Below are positions 45,650 through 56,621 of a stretch of 64,000 nucleotides of DNA, piece by piece. The DNA lies in the NCBI RefSeq assembly GCF_918797505.1, contig NC_092800.1:26985577-27049576 (forward strand), given 5' to 3'. How positions within the stretch are numbered: the stretch's first letter is position 1; the number at the start of each line of letters is the position of its first letter. The position numbers were made by a program, and so were the translations under genes. Origin of the DNA: Bemisia tabaci. Its lineage: Eukaryota > Arthropoda > Insecta > Hemiptera > Aleyrodidae. The notes beneath the pieces were generated by a model. The model did not search any database, was not told the origin of the DNA, and saw only the letters and a program-made list of their open reading frames with translations.

Positions 45650-45962
45650 GGCCAATGTCCTTTTTCTCCGGCGGTGATAACGAAAAAAGGATTTAAAGTG
45701 AAGGTACGACTGAAGGGCCTGAAGTATGAGCCGCATAAATGCAGTTTTTGCTATTTCGAGGAATGCTCGTTTGCAGTTTCGAAATGACATGGATCCTTAC
45801 GGCGGGAAGAAAGTTTGAGGGGCTTGGAGGACAAGGTGCATGAGTGCAGTTTTTGCTATTTCGAAAAATGTGTGTATCAACTTTCGAAATTACATGGATC
45901 CATATGGCGGAAAGAAAGCCTTAAATGCCTAAGAATTGGACTTAGGCAGCGAATTTTTCACT
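45650..45962 (+). pseudogene. Degenerate zinc-finger-like repeat (HKCSFC), stop-interrupted
   Basis: One plus-strand frame reads KVRLKGLKYEPHKCSFCYF, then a second unit VHECSFCYFEKCVYQLSKLH, then LHGSIWRKESLKCLRIG. Both units share H-x-CSFCYF and SK-x-HGS, and resemble arrays of C2H2 fingers with HKCSFC starts known from insects, but the second zinc-binding His is missing. A TGA stands where the second unit has TTA (Leu), so the frame is broken between the units. This is a decayed relic of a zinc-finger array. Inverted, shorter pieces with the related word GCTTGGAACTTTGG or CGGAGGACAAGGCGCATAAG occur near 46300 and 46445. Confidence 0.55.
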
Positions 45963-46026
45963 GATCACGCATTGAGACTAGTTTTTCTTGAAAACATTAA
46001 TATCTCAATTTTCTCAAGAACTGCAC

Positions 46027-46288
46027 TTATCGACGGTGTAAGTCAGCAATCACATAACTCGGTTTGCGACGTCGCAAACTTCCTGTCATACTTTATTTTT
46101 TAAACGGAAAACTACTCACCGGCAATTCTTTAAAACTGCCGTGATTTTTCTTCTCTGTGCGAAGACAATTCTGCATAAGCTTCAAGGAATGATGTCAATT
46201 TGTTCTCCTTTAAAAAAATAACATAGAGGCGGAGATTTTCAGACACCGCAAACGAGTTATGTGATTGCCGACTTACACCGTCGTTATG
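46027..46288. mobile_element. Foldback MITE, CGGTGTAAGTC family
   Basis: ACGGTGTAAGTCAGCAATCA is mirrored by TGATTGCCGACTTACACCGT; about 260 bp. Fragments recur at 4957, 23560, 24650 and 41380. It sits between the oppositely oriented zinc-finger remnants. Confidence 0.9.
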
Positions 46289-46520
46289 CTCCTTGTCTTC
46301 CAAAGTTCCAAGCCCCTTAAATTGACTTTTTGATGCTTAAAATTCGGAAAGTGGAAGCGAATTTTTCACAGAGCATGCATTAAGATTAAAACTAGCTTTA
46401 CTTGAAATCATAAATGTCTAAATTTTCTTAAGAACGACACTTATGCGCCTTGTCCTCCGAGCGTTTCAATTTAAGTATTGCTATATATTTTATGATTATG
46501 TTCTCTAACAAGGGGAACTT

Positions 46521-47588
46521 ACGGACCTGCCGCCTCCGATTGGGCTGAATTTTTTTTTACAGACTCTATGGACCAATTCTAGAGGTCAATTTGAGCCGTT
46601 TCCCCGAATGCGCAATAGGAAGGGCGTAAAAAATTCCCAAAAGTTGCGTTTTCGGCGTGTGATTTGGTCGTGCGGCGCGTGGCAACACTGAAGCAGCCTC
46701 TAGTACCGCTTTATCGGCCTGAAGGTTTCAGCGAAGTCCGGAGCCCTACTGCACACGTACTGGTTCCATGATAGTGATGTCCCGGGTTCGATCCTCGACT
46801 TTTTATTTTCCGCATGATCACGTAACATTTTATTTTTAATTCTTCATCCGCATTTATAAATCAAGCAGTTCCGATCACTATCCCCCCCCCCTCATTTTAC
46901 GTACATTTTCCCCCGATATTTATTCACATTGGCCACATATAATCGTATGAAACTTCATTGATATAAATTAATGAATTAAAAAGCAAAAGAAAACCTTATT
47001 TGTTACTACATTATCTTCAAATGTTTTCCTGGAAAAATATGTAATGTGTAAATAAATCGAAGAGCAACCCCAAACCCATGTGCAGGCAAGGGTCACCAAG
47101 AAACACATTATTTTAGCCCTTTGCTTTTTAATTCATTAATTTATATCAATGAAGTTTCATACGATTATATGTGGCCAATGTGAATAAATATCGGGGGAAA
47201 ATGTACGTAAAATGAGGGAGGGGGGGGATAGTGATCGGAACTGCTTGATTTATAAATGCGGATGAAGAATTAAAAATAAAATGTTACGTGATCATGCGGA
47301 AAATAAAAAGTCGAGGATCGAACCCGGGACATCACTATCATGGAACCAGTACGTGTGCAGTAGGGCTCCGGACTCCGCTGAAACCTTCAGGCCGATAAAG
47401 CGGTACTAGAGGCTGCTTCAGTGTTGCCACGCGCCGCACGACCAAATCACACGCCGAAAACGCAACTTTTGGGAATTTTTTACGCCCTTCCTATTGCGCA
47501 TTCGGGAAAACGGCTCAAATTGACCTCTAGAATTGGTCCATAGAGTCTGTAAAAAAAAATTCAGCCCAATCGGAGGCGGCAGGTCCGT
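46521..47588. mobile_element. 1.07-kb palindrome (arms about 468 bp, loop 132 bp)
   Basis: The left arm 46521-46987 (starting ACGGACCTGCCGCC) and right arm 47120-47588 are reverse complements with almost no differences; the short C/G tract differs slightly in length. The unique loop is 46988-47119. Each arm holds GGTTCGATCC (46785-46794 plus, 47315-47324 minus), an exact Pol III B-box core, preceded by CAGCGAAGTCCGGAGC, which loosely resembles an A box. No protein coding. Confidence 0.95.
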
Positions 47589-47869
47589 GTGATTAATTAG
47601 TGTTTACAGCACATGCTCGTCGCGGCGGGGAGAAAAATTATGCACTCGCGTAATTTTTTCTGTAGCGCGGCGTTAATTTATTGCAAGGGCACCAAAAGTC
47701 TGCCGGTTTCTTTTGTTTATGTACTTTTAGAAAATCTTATGCTTTATTGTGATTTCTTAAATTAGTATTTTTTATTTTATCATATCATGCTTTATCTTGA
47801 GCCACGTTAGGTCATTTTTAAGTGAAGAAATTCTAGGAATGAGTCCACCCAAAGAACTCGATACTGATA

Positions 47870-48102
47870 TCAAAAGTGCTTTCGAATGCGCGATATTTTT
47901 CCTCTGAAAAAAACTTCATCTTTAATACGTTGAATTTCTTTGTCAAATTTGATACATGACTTCTTTAGTCTCATGACAAGAGAAGTGCGATTTCAAATTT
48001 CGGAAAAAAATGACGAGTTGTTGAAATTATGGAACGAATTGATGCGATATATCGCTCGTCGCTCTGACACAAAGTATGGCTTCCTTCGAATCACCTTAAG
48101 TT
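47870..48102. repeat. Dispersed repeat, copy A
   Basis: Shares a run of words in the same order with 63190-63421: TCTGAAAAAAAC, ACGTTGAATTTCT, CCTTAGTCTC-like, GAAAAAAATGACGAG, GATGCGATATATCGC, CGAATCACCTTAAG. No open frame is common to both. Confidence 0.8.
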
Positions 48103-48510
48103 TTAATGTTCTGCAAGTATCAGTGTGTCATAACATTTCATTATTTGTACTTATTTTCGAATTGCCGGCAAAAAAGTAAGTGTGTGAATGACCTATAAAA
48201 CAACGAGTAGATACTTCCAAAGTTGCCAGGTTGTGCCACAAAATGTGAATATTTAATATGGGTTTAATTGAAGAAAAGTGCTGATTTTCAGCATTATCTG
48301 GCGACTTCAGATAACCTGTGAAAGAAGGCATAAAAAATTGAAGTCTGCAGTTGCCTTTTTTTTAAAGAAAATCCCACTCTTTCCTGAAACAATTTCCTGT
48401 AAAGTTCATCAGAGTTATTGTATTTCATTTGAATATTTTATTTTTCATTTCTTATTGTTGCAAATTGTGAAGAAAGGCAAAAAGTGACAACTTATGCGGA
48501 GAAGACGATC

Positions 48511-48531
48511 CCGGGGGGGGGGGGGGGGGGT
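48511..48531. repeat. Poly(G) run
   Basis: About 19 consecutive G; several such runs occur in the window (10143, 13709, 44577, 61980, 63521). Confidence 0.9.
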
Positions 48532-48689
48532 GTTGTGTTCCTAGACGGCAAATCTCCCCAGTAATAAACGGAACGACAAGACCTCTATTTTTCAAAGTCC
48601 ATGCGGCCCTTGCACAACCCAACCTAATACTCTGTCTCATTGAGCGTCTCGACTTCTCAAGTTCTCGACCGGGGAAGGGGGACTTTCGA

Positions 48690-49400
48690 TTTCAAACGAG
48701 ATCGGCGAGAAAAAGAGGTGTCCTCCTGGCGAGACGATGAGACGAGGCGTGGGCCACCGCGCCGATGGGAAACGTAAACAAAGGGGTGTTCCGCGAATTC
48801 ATCGCCGAGTCCGAGGGTCGCGGTCTTCTGGGACAGCCCCGTCGGTAATTAAGCTGGGTGGCGGGTCCGAAAATTAAGGCCGTATCGGGCCGCAAGCCGA
48901 CGGTCCGGCCGCAGAGGCTGAGGCCCGCTGAGGCCCATGAGCCAGCATCAAACCTCAGCATCAGCGCTTGAGGCTGGCTCGGTCGGCTCTCCAGCATCGG
49001 GCTTCAATGCCCGAAGCCGGCGGCCGGCAGGTTGAGCGCATCAGGCTCGGAGCCGTATGCCCGAACGGCCGCTACCTGGGCATACGGCATTGATGCTGAA
49101 GCTACGAGTTGATGCTGTACAGCATAACCTCATGAGGCGCCTCAAATGCCTGCTCACTGCAGGGCACACCAGCGCAGCGCAGCGTAGCGGTCTCGTAGTT
49201 GGCTGAATTTCCACCAGAGTGATGATGAAGAATATATGCTCCCTGGTGGAAACGCAGGGTGTGCGGCGGTGGCGGAGGGGAGGGGGAGTATCCGTACGCT
49301 CCCGGCCGGTGTAGGTAGCAAAGCCCCCATTTGACTTACGTTGTAACTCATCGCTCATGCGAGGACATTAAGCTAACCGGACCAGGGACCAGGGCGGCGC
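48690..49400. repeat. GC-rich patch with CATCAGGCT/ATGCTG inverted words
   Basis: Multiple short inverted words (GCCGGCGGCCGGC, GCATACGGC/GCCGTATGC, AGCATCA/TGATGCT). Resembles 43540-43800. ORFs here are compositional. Confidence 0.55.
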
Positions 49401-49639
49401 CATCGCGAGCCAATATTAATCAGGAGACGTCCGAAATAACGGCGCAAACGGGATGAGCGACCGGTCGCGTTGCCGGCTCGCCGTCGAAATCCGCCGTTTT
49501 CTCGACGGGATGGCCGCCCCTTTATCGCCCTTTGCCACCTGCTCTCGGGGTAGGGATGCTCCGCGATTGCATTTGACCCAATTAGCTCGGAACTCCCGTT
49601 CGACAATTTTATTTGCACTTGGGGCCGGTTATAAAAATA

Positions 49640-50420
49640 TTCCGTTTAAAATCCATTTTTTCCGCCCTTCCAACCTCTCCTCGCCGTGACGCATCATTAA
49701 CGCAGGTCTTTACCCTCTTAAAAGTAGGTAACGCTCTTTCGAATCCCTCACCCGCGAAAAAAAGTCTGATAATCGCTGTAAAACTATTTTTCTTTCATTT
49801 ACGTTCAAAATTCGTTTTTTCCACCCTTCCAACCTTTCCTCGCAGTGACGCAACCGGAAAGCAGGTCCATACCTTCCTCAAAGTAGATAAAACACTCCTG
49901 GATCCCACAACGAAATAAGTCTGATAATAGCTGAAGAACTATTTTTTTCATATGGAAAAAATAAACCAGTAGAAGCAAAAATTTGGCACCCATAACGCAG
50001 ACGTAGACGAGCCTACCCCTTAGAGCGTCACGTACTGTACGAACTTATACCCACTTATAAGGAAATAACACACTCCTGGATATCCCTCTCCCGGGGAAAA
50101 AATAAGTCTGATAATCGCTAAAAAAAACTATTTTTTTCTTTTGGAAAAAATAAACCAATAGAGGCAAAAATATCGCATTCATAACGCAGACTTAGACCAT
50201 CCTCCCCCTTACGAGTGTCACGCACTATATGAACCTATCCCCTCTTATAAGAAGATAACACACTTTTAGATCCCTGTCCACGCATAAAGAGAAGTCTGAT
50301 AATCGCTGAAAAACTATTTTTTTTTTTTCATTTGGAAAAAATAAATAAGTAGAGGCAAAACTATCGCATCCGTAACGGAGACTTGGACTATGCTCCCCCT
50401 TACAGCGTCAAGGACTTAAT
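49640..50420. repeat. Tandem array, about 150-190-bp units (four)
   Basis: GTCTGATAATCGCTG or close variants start at about 49764, 49918, 50104 and 50294. Units contain ACTATTTTTTTC, TTTGGAAAAAATAAA, GTAGAGGCAAAA, ATAACGCAGAC and CTCCCCCTTAC in order. Divergence grows toward the left. Confidence 0.88.
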
Positions 50421-50622
50421 GAACGGTTTCCTGTGCACTTCTACTTTCAATGAAATTATTGTCAATCGAAAAAACATCTACAGTGATGTGTCACGCATCC
50501 TGAAGAGAAAGAGGAGATGTACGTCTGCATAAACGAGGAAAGGGCTGAAGTTCAGTGTTACGCAACGATATTTTGGGAAATTGCACGATTTTCGGGGTGA
50601 TTATATTTTGAATCGTTTTGGG

Positions 50623-50910
50623 CCCTTGAAAATGAAATGTCCCTATCATCCAGGAAATCGGGGTAGCACCACTATTTTAGGGGATAAACTAGGGATGGAG
50701 ATTTATAACCGATCTTTTTCGCCGAAAATCGATTAAATCTAATCGATTTTTTGAGGTCGATTAACACCCTTGAAAACGAAATGTCCCTATCATCCAGGAA
50801 ATCGGGGTAGCACCACTATTTTAGGGGATAAACTAGGGATGAAGATTTATAACCGATCTTTTTCGCCGAAAATCGATTAAATCTAATCGATTTTTTGAGG
50901 TCGATTAACA
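50623..50910. repeat. Tandem duplication, 144-bp unit, two copies
   Basis: CCCTTGAAAA.GAAATGTCCC to TTTGAGGTCGATTAACA occurs twice with very few differences, so the duplication is recent. It lies at the left end of an ATCGATT-rich element that runs to CCATCTCTAGG near 51202 (left end CTAGGGATGGAGATTT). Confidence 0.93.
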
Positions 50911-51674
50911 ATCGGAATCAATTTTTCGAGCGGAAATCGAATTATTGAAAAAAAAACCGAAATTTCCGACGTTGATGTGTCACATAAGACCTAGATTCTG
51001 TGAAACCCCAGTTTCAGTTCAAGTTCAGTTTTAGGAGTCGCTATGTTTATTATGCCGAACTTGGATTTTGAGCGTTTTAAAAATCCATTTCGAAAAAAAT
51101 CAATTCTTTATGAAAACGATTTTTTCCATCCGATTTTAAAATCAAATTGATTTTTCACCGAAAATCAAATCGATTTATTCGAAAAAAATTTCCATCTCTA
51201 GGATACACCCCAACACTTTTTTCGTGTTTTCCATTGTGATTTTCAAAGTTTAGGAGAAAAAGCCCCAGGAAAATAAGTCATTCCTTTTTTCACCCCTTTA
51301 GCACGCCATATCTTCAATGCGGCAACGTTTGACCCGCAGTCGATACAATTTTAACGCTCACCGTCCGGTTGTCGAATCCAATCCATCACCAACATTCTTT
51401 GCAGAAACGACTCATGGATGTTGCAGTGCTGCTACGATTGTGAAACTTCGTTTACAGTTCGTACTTAACAAACCAAACCAACACACTCGCAACTAATTTT
51501 TATAGTGAATTTACTTTAAATGCAGTAGATTTTTTAGGATGAAAATTTAAGTAGGGTTTTTAGTTTTGTTTGTCACACAAATCGAGCTGAAAGTTGTATA
51601 GTCTGAGAAATATTAAGAAACCTATACGTCGTTTCTCCGAATGACGGCTTTGCTCCTATTGCAGACAGCATTAT

Positions 51675-51804
51675 AATTGGACGTACTTTTGCCAAATGGA
51701 ACTATGTGTATTATGAAGCGAGCCCTGTTGTACATATATTCTTATGGGTCTCAGGGCTCATGTCTTAATGCACACAGTTCCATTGGGCAGAAACACGTCC
51801 AATT
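51675..51804. mobile_element. Foldback MITE, AATTGGACGTA family
   Basis: AATTGGACGTACTTTTGCC is mirrored by GGCAGAAACACGTCCAATT; ATAAGAATATATGTAC-type words lie at the centre. Related copy at 14131. Confidence 0.88.
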
Positions 51805-52129
51805 GTGAACTTCGTCCATTTTGGGTGTATGGAGACGGAGGTTGGCATTCAGTTCCGTTTGGCAAACTATAAGATCCCCCCGCTTCTCCAATTCATCAAT
51901 CGGAACTATTTGCCAACCGTACGCGGGACTCATGAGCCGTGGGCATGATGCTAGAGCGTTCCGGACGGGGCTCATGAGTTAATACCGCGGATCGTCGCCC
52001 TTCTGCTCGGTCGTCGCCGCTGACGTCATCGGCGCTTCATAATACCCATTCATATTTACGGCCCTTAACTAACGAGCACACCCCATCTTTTCCACCTGAA
52101 TATAGTTCTGTTTGGTAGAAATACGTCCA

Positions 52130-52600
52130 TCCGGCAACTCTCGAATGTTCATACGGCGTTCTTCCTCAGCACGGCATGCACTGCAGATAGCATTCCTTAA
52201 CTGGCGGCCGTCCATTCCGGGAGTTGTTATTCTATTTATTTTTTTACGCCTGACTTCTCAGATTTCCCTGAATATTCGTATTTTATAACAGGAAATTTGG
52301 CAGCTGACGAAAGGAAAAAAAAACAACCCAGATTTCCCTGAATATTCGTATTTTATCAAAGGGAATTCGGCAACCGCTGAAGGCTCATACGGCGTTCTTC
52401 CTAACCACGGCAGTCTTGCAGATAGCAATCTGTAACTAGGCCGTCTATTCCGGAAGTTTTTATTTTATTTATATTATTTTTTTAGGTCTGACTTGAAAGA
52501 AGAAAAAACTTCTCAGATTTCCCTAAATATTCGTATTTTATCACAGGAGATTTGGCAGCTACTGAAGGCTCATACGGCGTTCTTCCTTAACACAAGAGTA
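52130..52600. repeat. Repeated right-half fragments of the CTGCCGTGCTAAGG MITE
   Basis: Three successive pieces each end in CATACGGCGTTCTTCCT (52150, 52387, 52572), separated by a shared segment (GTCCATTCCGGAAGTT, ATTTTTTTACGTCTG, AGATTTCCCTGAATATTCG). This is a local tandem-like expansion of a MITE half. Confidence 0.8.
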
Positions 52601-52659
52601 TTCCGTAACTGGACGCCGTCCATTCCGGAAGTTGTTATTTTATTTATTTTTTTACGTCT

Positions 52660-53010
52660 GCCGCGAAAGAAAAAACTGCGCCCTGACCGTGAGCCGCAAC
52701 GTCATAAGTGTCTCTATTAGAGCGGGGCTCGAGGGGCGACGGGTATTTTTCTCGGCGGAGCCGTAACATATTACCGGGACATATTTCTGGGACACCCTGT
52801 CGCGCATGAAATATGTGGCGCGATATTGGCCGAGGGCGCTGGGATCCCGCGCGACGTTCGCCGTCTCGCGGGCGCGCGGATCATTAAGAGCAATCCGCCA
52901 ATTGGATGAGCTGGATTTCCCCGCGCCCGGAAGCCGCCGGCGCTTTTCCTCTTTCGCGGGGGAGGGAAAGACAACCGAGGAAACAACGAGATAACTCAAT
53001 GCTGTCGCAG
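52660..53010. other. GC-rich patch; no gene called
   Basis: CpG-rich, with overlapping ORFs of up to 122 codons on both strands and no recognisable domains. Confidence 0.45.
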
Positions 53011-53316
53011 ATCCACTCAACCTGTTGTCAAATTGAGGTGCGCCACCCTCCCTTCCTAGATTCGACTCACTTTTGTATAGCAGAGAGCTGCCAGTCCGGA
53101 ATTTTTGGGAAGTTCGGAAATAGTACTGATTTTTTAAGGGCGGTCCGGAAGAACTTTAAAAATGCGGAAATTCCGCAAGGAGGTCCGGAACTTTTTTCAT
53201 TTCTGTGCGAAAAGCTCAAATTTATCAAATTTCATCAAATGGAAGTACTGAAAAAGTACTGAATTTTTCTATCGAGGAGGTAATAAACTTCTTGGGAAAG
53301 TACTGAAAAAGCACTG

Positions 53317-53549
53317 CACTGGAAAAAAAAGCACATAGGATCTAGAGTCCAGACTCTTGAAAACATTGACAAGAAAAAATACTCTTGATTCAATCGGATT
53401 TTTGCTTGAATCAAAACGAAATTCGCTTAAATTAAGAGGCTTGGTTCTTGACTTAAGCTAGATTCTGATTGAATCAAGAGTACTTTTTCTTTTCGATGTT
53501 TTTAAGAGTCTGGGCTCTAGATCCAGTGTGTTTTTTTTTTTCCAGTGTG
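53317..53549. mobile_element. Foldback MITE, CACTGGAAAAAAAA family, copy 1
   Basis: CACTGGAAAAAAAAGCACAT is mirrored by GTGTGTTTTTTTTTTTCCAGTG; the arms carry CAGACTCTTGAAAACATTGA and complement. Confidence 0.9.
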
Positions 53550-54543
53550 TAAAAGGACTGATTTTTGGCCAGCCTGTTTTAGTAGACGCACCCTGATAGA
53601 GTCCCTCCACACTGAGAGTAAAGTCAATACGAATCCGTTTCTGATTGGTTCCGGTACTTCAGGCCTCCACAGTGTCACCTGAGACAGGAGACCCTCCATT
53701 CGTATCTCTGCTATGGTGGAAGCTTTTACTTATAGGACTTCAACATTAAACTGTTGACTTACCTGCATGGTTGATGTTTAATAATTTCATTTTGCTTAAA
53801 TTGTTGTAATTGTTGTATAAATTGCAAATTTTACTTGTGCCAGAGTTTTTTACCATAGGCTGTATGCATCTATAAATTCTATCTATCTAACAGCGTGCTG
53901 GCAGTTCCCTTTTGCGAACAATCCGAAGTTTGGGAAACTTGTTTAGCTCATAACGTCACCTTGAGGCACCTTAAATTTTGAAGTCTACCTAAGATAGTCG
54001 ATCTATCAATTGATACATTTTCGATCCTAAGATATTTTGTAAGCAAATCTTTTAAATTTCATTTCACGCTAAAGAACATTAGATACCCGCGCACAAAATT
54101 TGACCAAGATACCCTTCAAAATAACTCCAAAAGTACGTTCCGAATGAAATCGTAAATCGTTCCTGTGTACGGAACTCAACTACCATACTTTACTTAACTT
54201 TAATATCGGTGTAGTTTATATCTTCAGCTTGAATTTATAACTTTTTTCCAGCCGATGAAGCCGTTTCGGCAATGTACCGAGGAGGCTGGAGCCCGCCGCG
54301 CCGCACAGTGCGGCCTCCTAACGGATAAAGCGGAAAAAAATCGTAACGGCGAAGATAAGAGATTTTGACAAGAGAAAAGTCGAATTATATGCAACTTTTG
54401 CTGTAAATTCCGTTTTTTAAGCCAAAATTACTCTAAACATGAAATGTTGATCCCAAAGACAAGATTGCGGCCCAATAAACCTCAAAAGGACCTCATGCAG
54501 AACTCAAATTTGGCAAATATAGGCTTTTGAGGTATCAATTCCT
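53550..54543. other. No gene seen
   Basis: AT-rich with a small GC-rich patch near 54270-54330. No ORF of note. Confidence 0.5.
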
Positions 54544-54773
54544 ACACTGGAAAAAAAACACAATAGATTTAGAGCCCAGACTCTTGAAAACATCGAAAAG
54601 AAAAAATACTCTTGATTCAATCAGATTTAAGCTTAAATCAAGAACCAAGCCTCTCAATTTGAGCGGATTTCCTTTTTATTTAAGCTTAAATCTGATTGAA
54701 TCAAGAGTCCTTTTTCTTGTCAATGTTTTCAAGAGTCTGGACTCTAGATCCAATGCGTTTTTTTTTTCCCGTG
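54544..54773. mobile_element. Foldback MITE, CACTGGAAAAAAAA family, copy 2
   Basis: Same design as 53317-53549; the inner arms contain TTAAGCTTAAATC words. A truncated third copy is at 57105-57180 (AGTCCAGACTCTTAAAAAC). Confidence 0.9.
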
Positions 54774-55749
54774 TGTGTAATTTTGGTCGTATTAACTGAT
54801 TTTGAAATTTAAGAATCTTTCGGAATACAATTGACGCCTCGAAAATAAGATGAGACTTCGGCGGAGGAGCTAGACTTTCTCGCCAAATCTATGCCTGGCA
54901 ACAGGGTCTGCATAGAAATCATGAAATCACACGAAATTACCACATTTTTTACTTCAAATAACTCTGAGAGCCGCAGAAAGTCGCAAGATCTTTTTTGTAG
55001 AATCGAAGTTAGATATCTGAGAATTAAGAAAATGTAAACCATTCAGAGCATATTGCGTTTCAAGCGATTCAAGCGAGAAATCTTCATTTGAAGTTGACGT
55101 CTTTTTCCCGTGTATTTCTTATGGGCCAGTGATTCTCGACCCATTTTCCGCCCGCTTTCTACCCAAATTCGAAGTAATTTTGAGCGAAAAATTTGAAAAT
55201 CAACCGCCATTTTGAGTCTGAAATATCTTTGAGATGACACTCACAAAAAAAGTATTCATACGTCGAGTTGTGAATTTTTTTTTTTTCCACAGAGGGTCGC
55301 ACTGTGCGTCGGTGTCGCACAAATCCTCCTTTTATTTATTCATCCAGCTTTCACACACTCGGATCCTGCGAATCTTTTTTTGTCGTCGCGCCGCGCGCCG
55401 CTCATCGCAACGTGCTACAAAACAAACGCCCATAAATAAAAATAGTCCATCAGCCCGAGTGGGAGCGAGGGTTCATGTTTTATTACACATCATTTGAGTC
55501 GTCCCTTATCTGATTTGCCCATAAGCGCGGATCTATCGCCGCGCGCTCGTCCGGAATTTCACGCTGGAAGGGCCTGAAATAATGGCGCCCGACGCCCTGA
55601 TTTTGCTTTACTCCCCGTCGGACACATACGCCGCTTCGCGTGGGACCTGTCTCCCCCCCCCCCTTCTTTCCGTAAAAAATCAAAATAGATGGGAGAGTCT
55701 AAGGGGTGTGAATTTGTATAGTTTTCAACGGGAGAAAATGTACCTATTT

Positions 55750-56025
55750 CAGGGTTGCCACAGCCAGGGGAAAACCGGGAAATGCCAGGGAATTGTAAAA
55801 ATTCAGGGAAAACCTGGAAATGAAAAGTGACGAAATTGTGGGGGGAATATTGTTAAGTCACCTGTACTTGTTTTCTAGAATGGGCTTGATGTTCCGATAA
55901 ACAAATTTTGCCCGAAAACTATTTTTAATTGTGTCTCTGAAACTATTTGGTGTATCTTTAATTTTCAAGGAATTTTACCAAAATTTGTCAGGGAATTTCA
56001 TTTTCTAGATTCGGTGGCAACCCTG
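55750..56025. mobile_element. MITE with ends CAGGGTTGCCAC/GTGGCAACCCTG
   Basis: Perfect 12-bp ends; interior made of GGGAAAACC and GTCAGGGAA words. A second partial copy begins at about 56030 (AGAGTTGCCACAGTCAGG) and runs to 56122. Confidence 0.9.
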
Positions 56026-56131
56026 ATTAGAGTTGCCACAGTCAGGGAATAGCGGGAAAACCCGGAAATGTCAGGGAAGTTTAAAAAGTCAGGGAAGACC
56101 TGGAAATGTCAGGGAATATGACGAGGATTAT

Positions 56132-56621
56132 GTAGCATCCCGTCCAAGATATTGGACTCCATGCTCATCCTTGATATACTTGCCTGCTCATCTCGACCAA
56201 GATCTTTGACTCCATGCTCATCGCTAAACTTCTCACTTCTTTGCTTGAGCATCATGGAGTCCAAAAGCAAGCAGACCTCCTTTGGTTTTAAAGTTCATCA
56301 TTATAGAACATCGCATACTTCGCTAATCTAATCTAACTTGAACTAACTTAACCTATAACCTAAGCAATGCACAATTCTTGTCGAGGACACATTTTTTCGC
56401 CTTTATTTCACAAAAATTGTCCTAATACATGTTTGGACCCATACGCTCGTGTATTGTCAGAGAATACGTGCATTCCACAATTTTGGACGCTATGCTCACT
56501 TCGATTTTTCGAAAAAATTATCCCTAATTAAAGTGAGCATGGAGTCCAAGATCTTGGACGTGATGAGCAACCGAACATATATAGCTGAGCATGGAGTTCA
56601 AAATCATTGACGCGATGCTAC
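56132..56621. mobile_element. Foldback element carrying a repeated TTGGACTCCATGCTCA motif
   Basis: Ends GTAGCATCCCGTCCAAGAT and ATTGACGCGATGCTAC. Inside, the motif TTGGACTCCATGCTCA, its variants and its reverse complement TGAGCATGGAGTCCAA occur at least six times (near 56151, 56207, 56245, 56485, 56530 and 56588). Confidence 0.85.

Noticed and set aside
46785..46794. A functional tRNA gene at the B box inside the palindrome
   Set aside because: The A-box match is weak, the spacing is longer than in most tRNAs and no acceptor stem was found; only Pol III-like boxes are claimed.
52652..53020. 122-codon minus-strand ORF
   Set aside because: Overlapping open frames on both strands in a CpG-rich patch, no family features.
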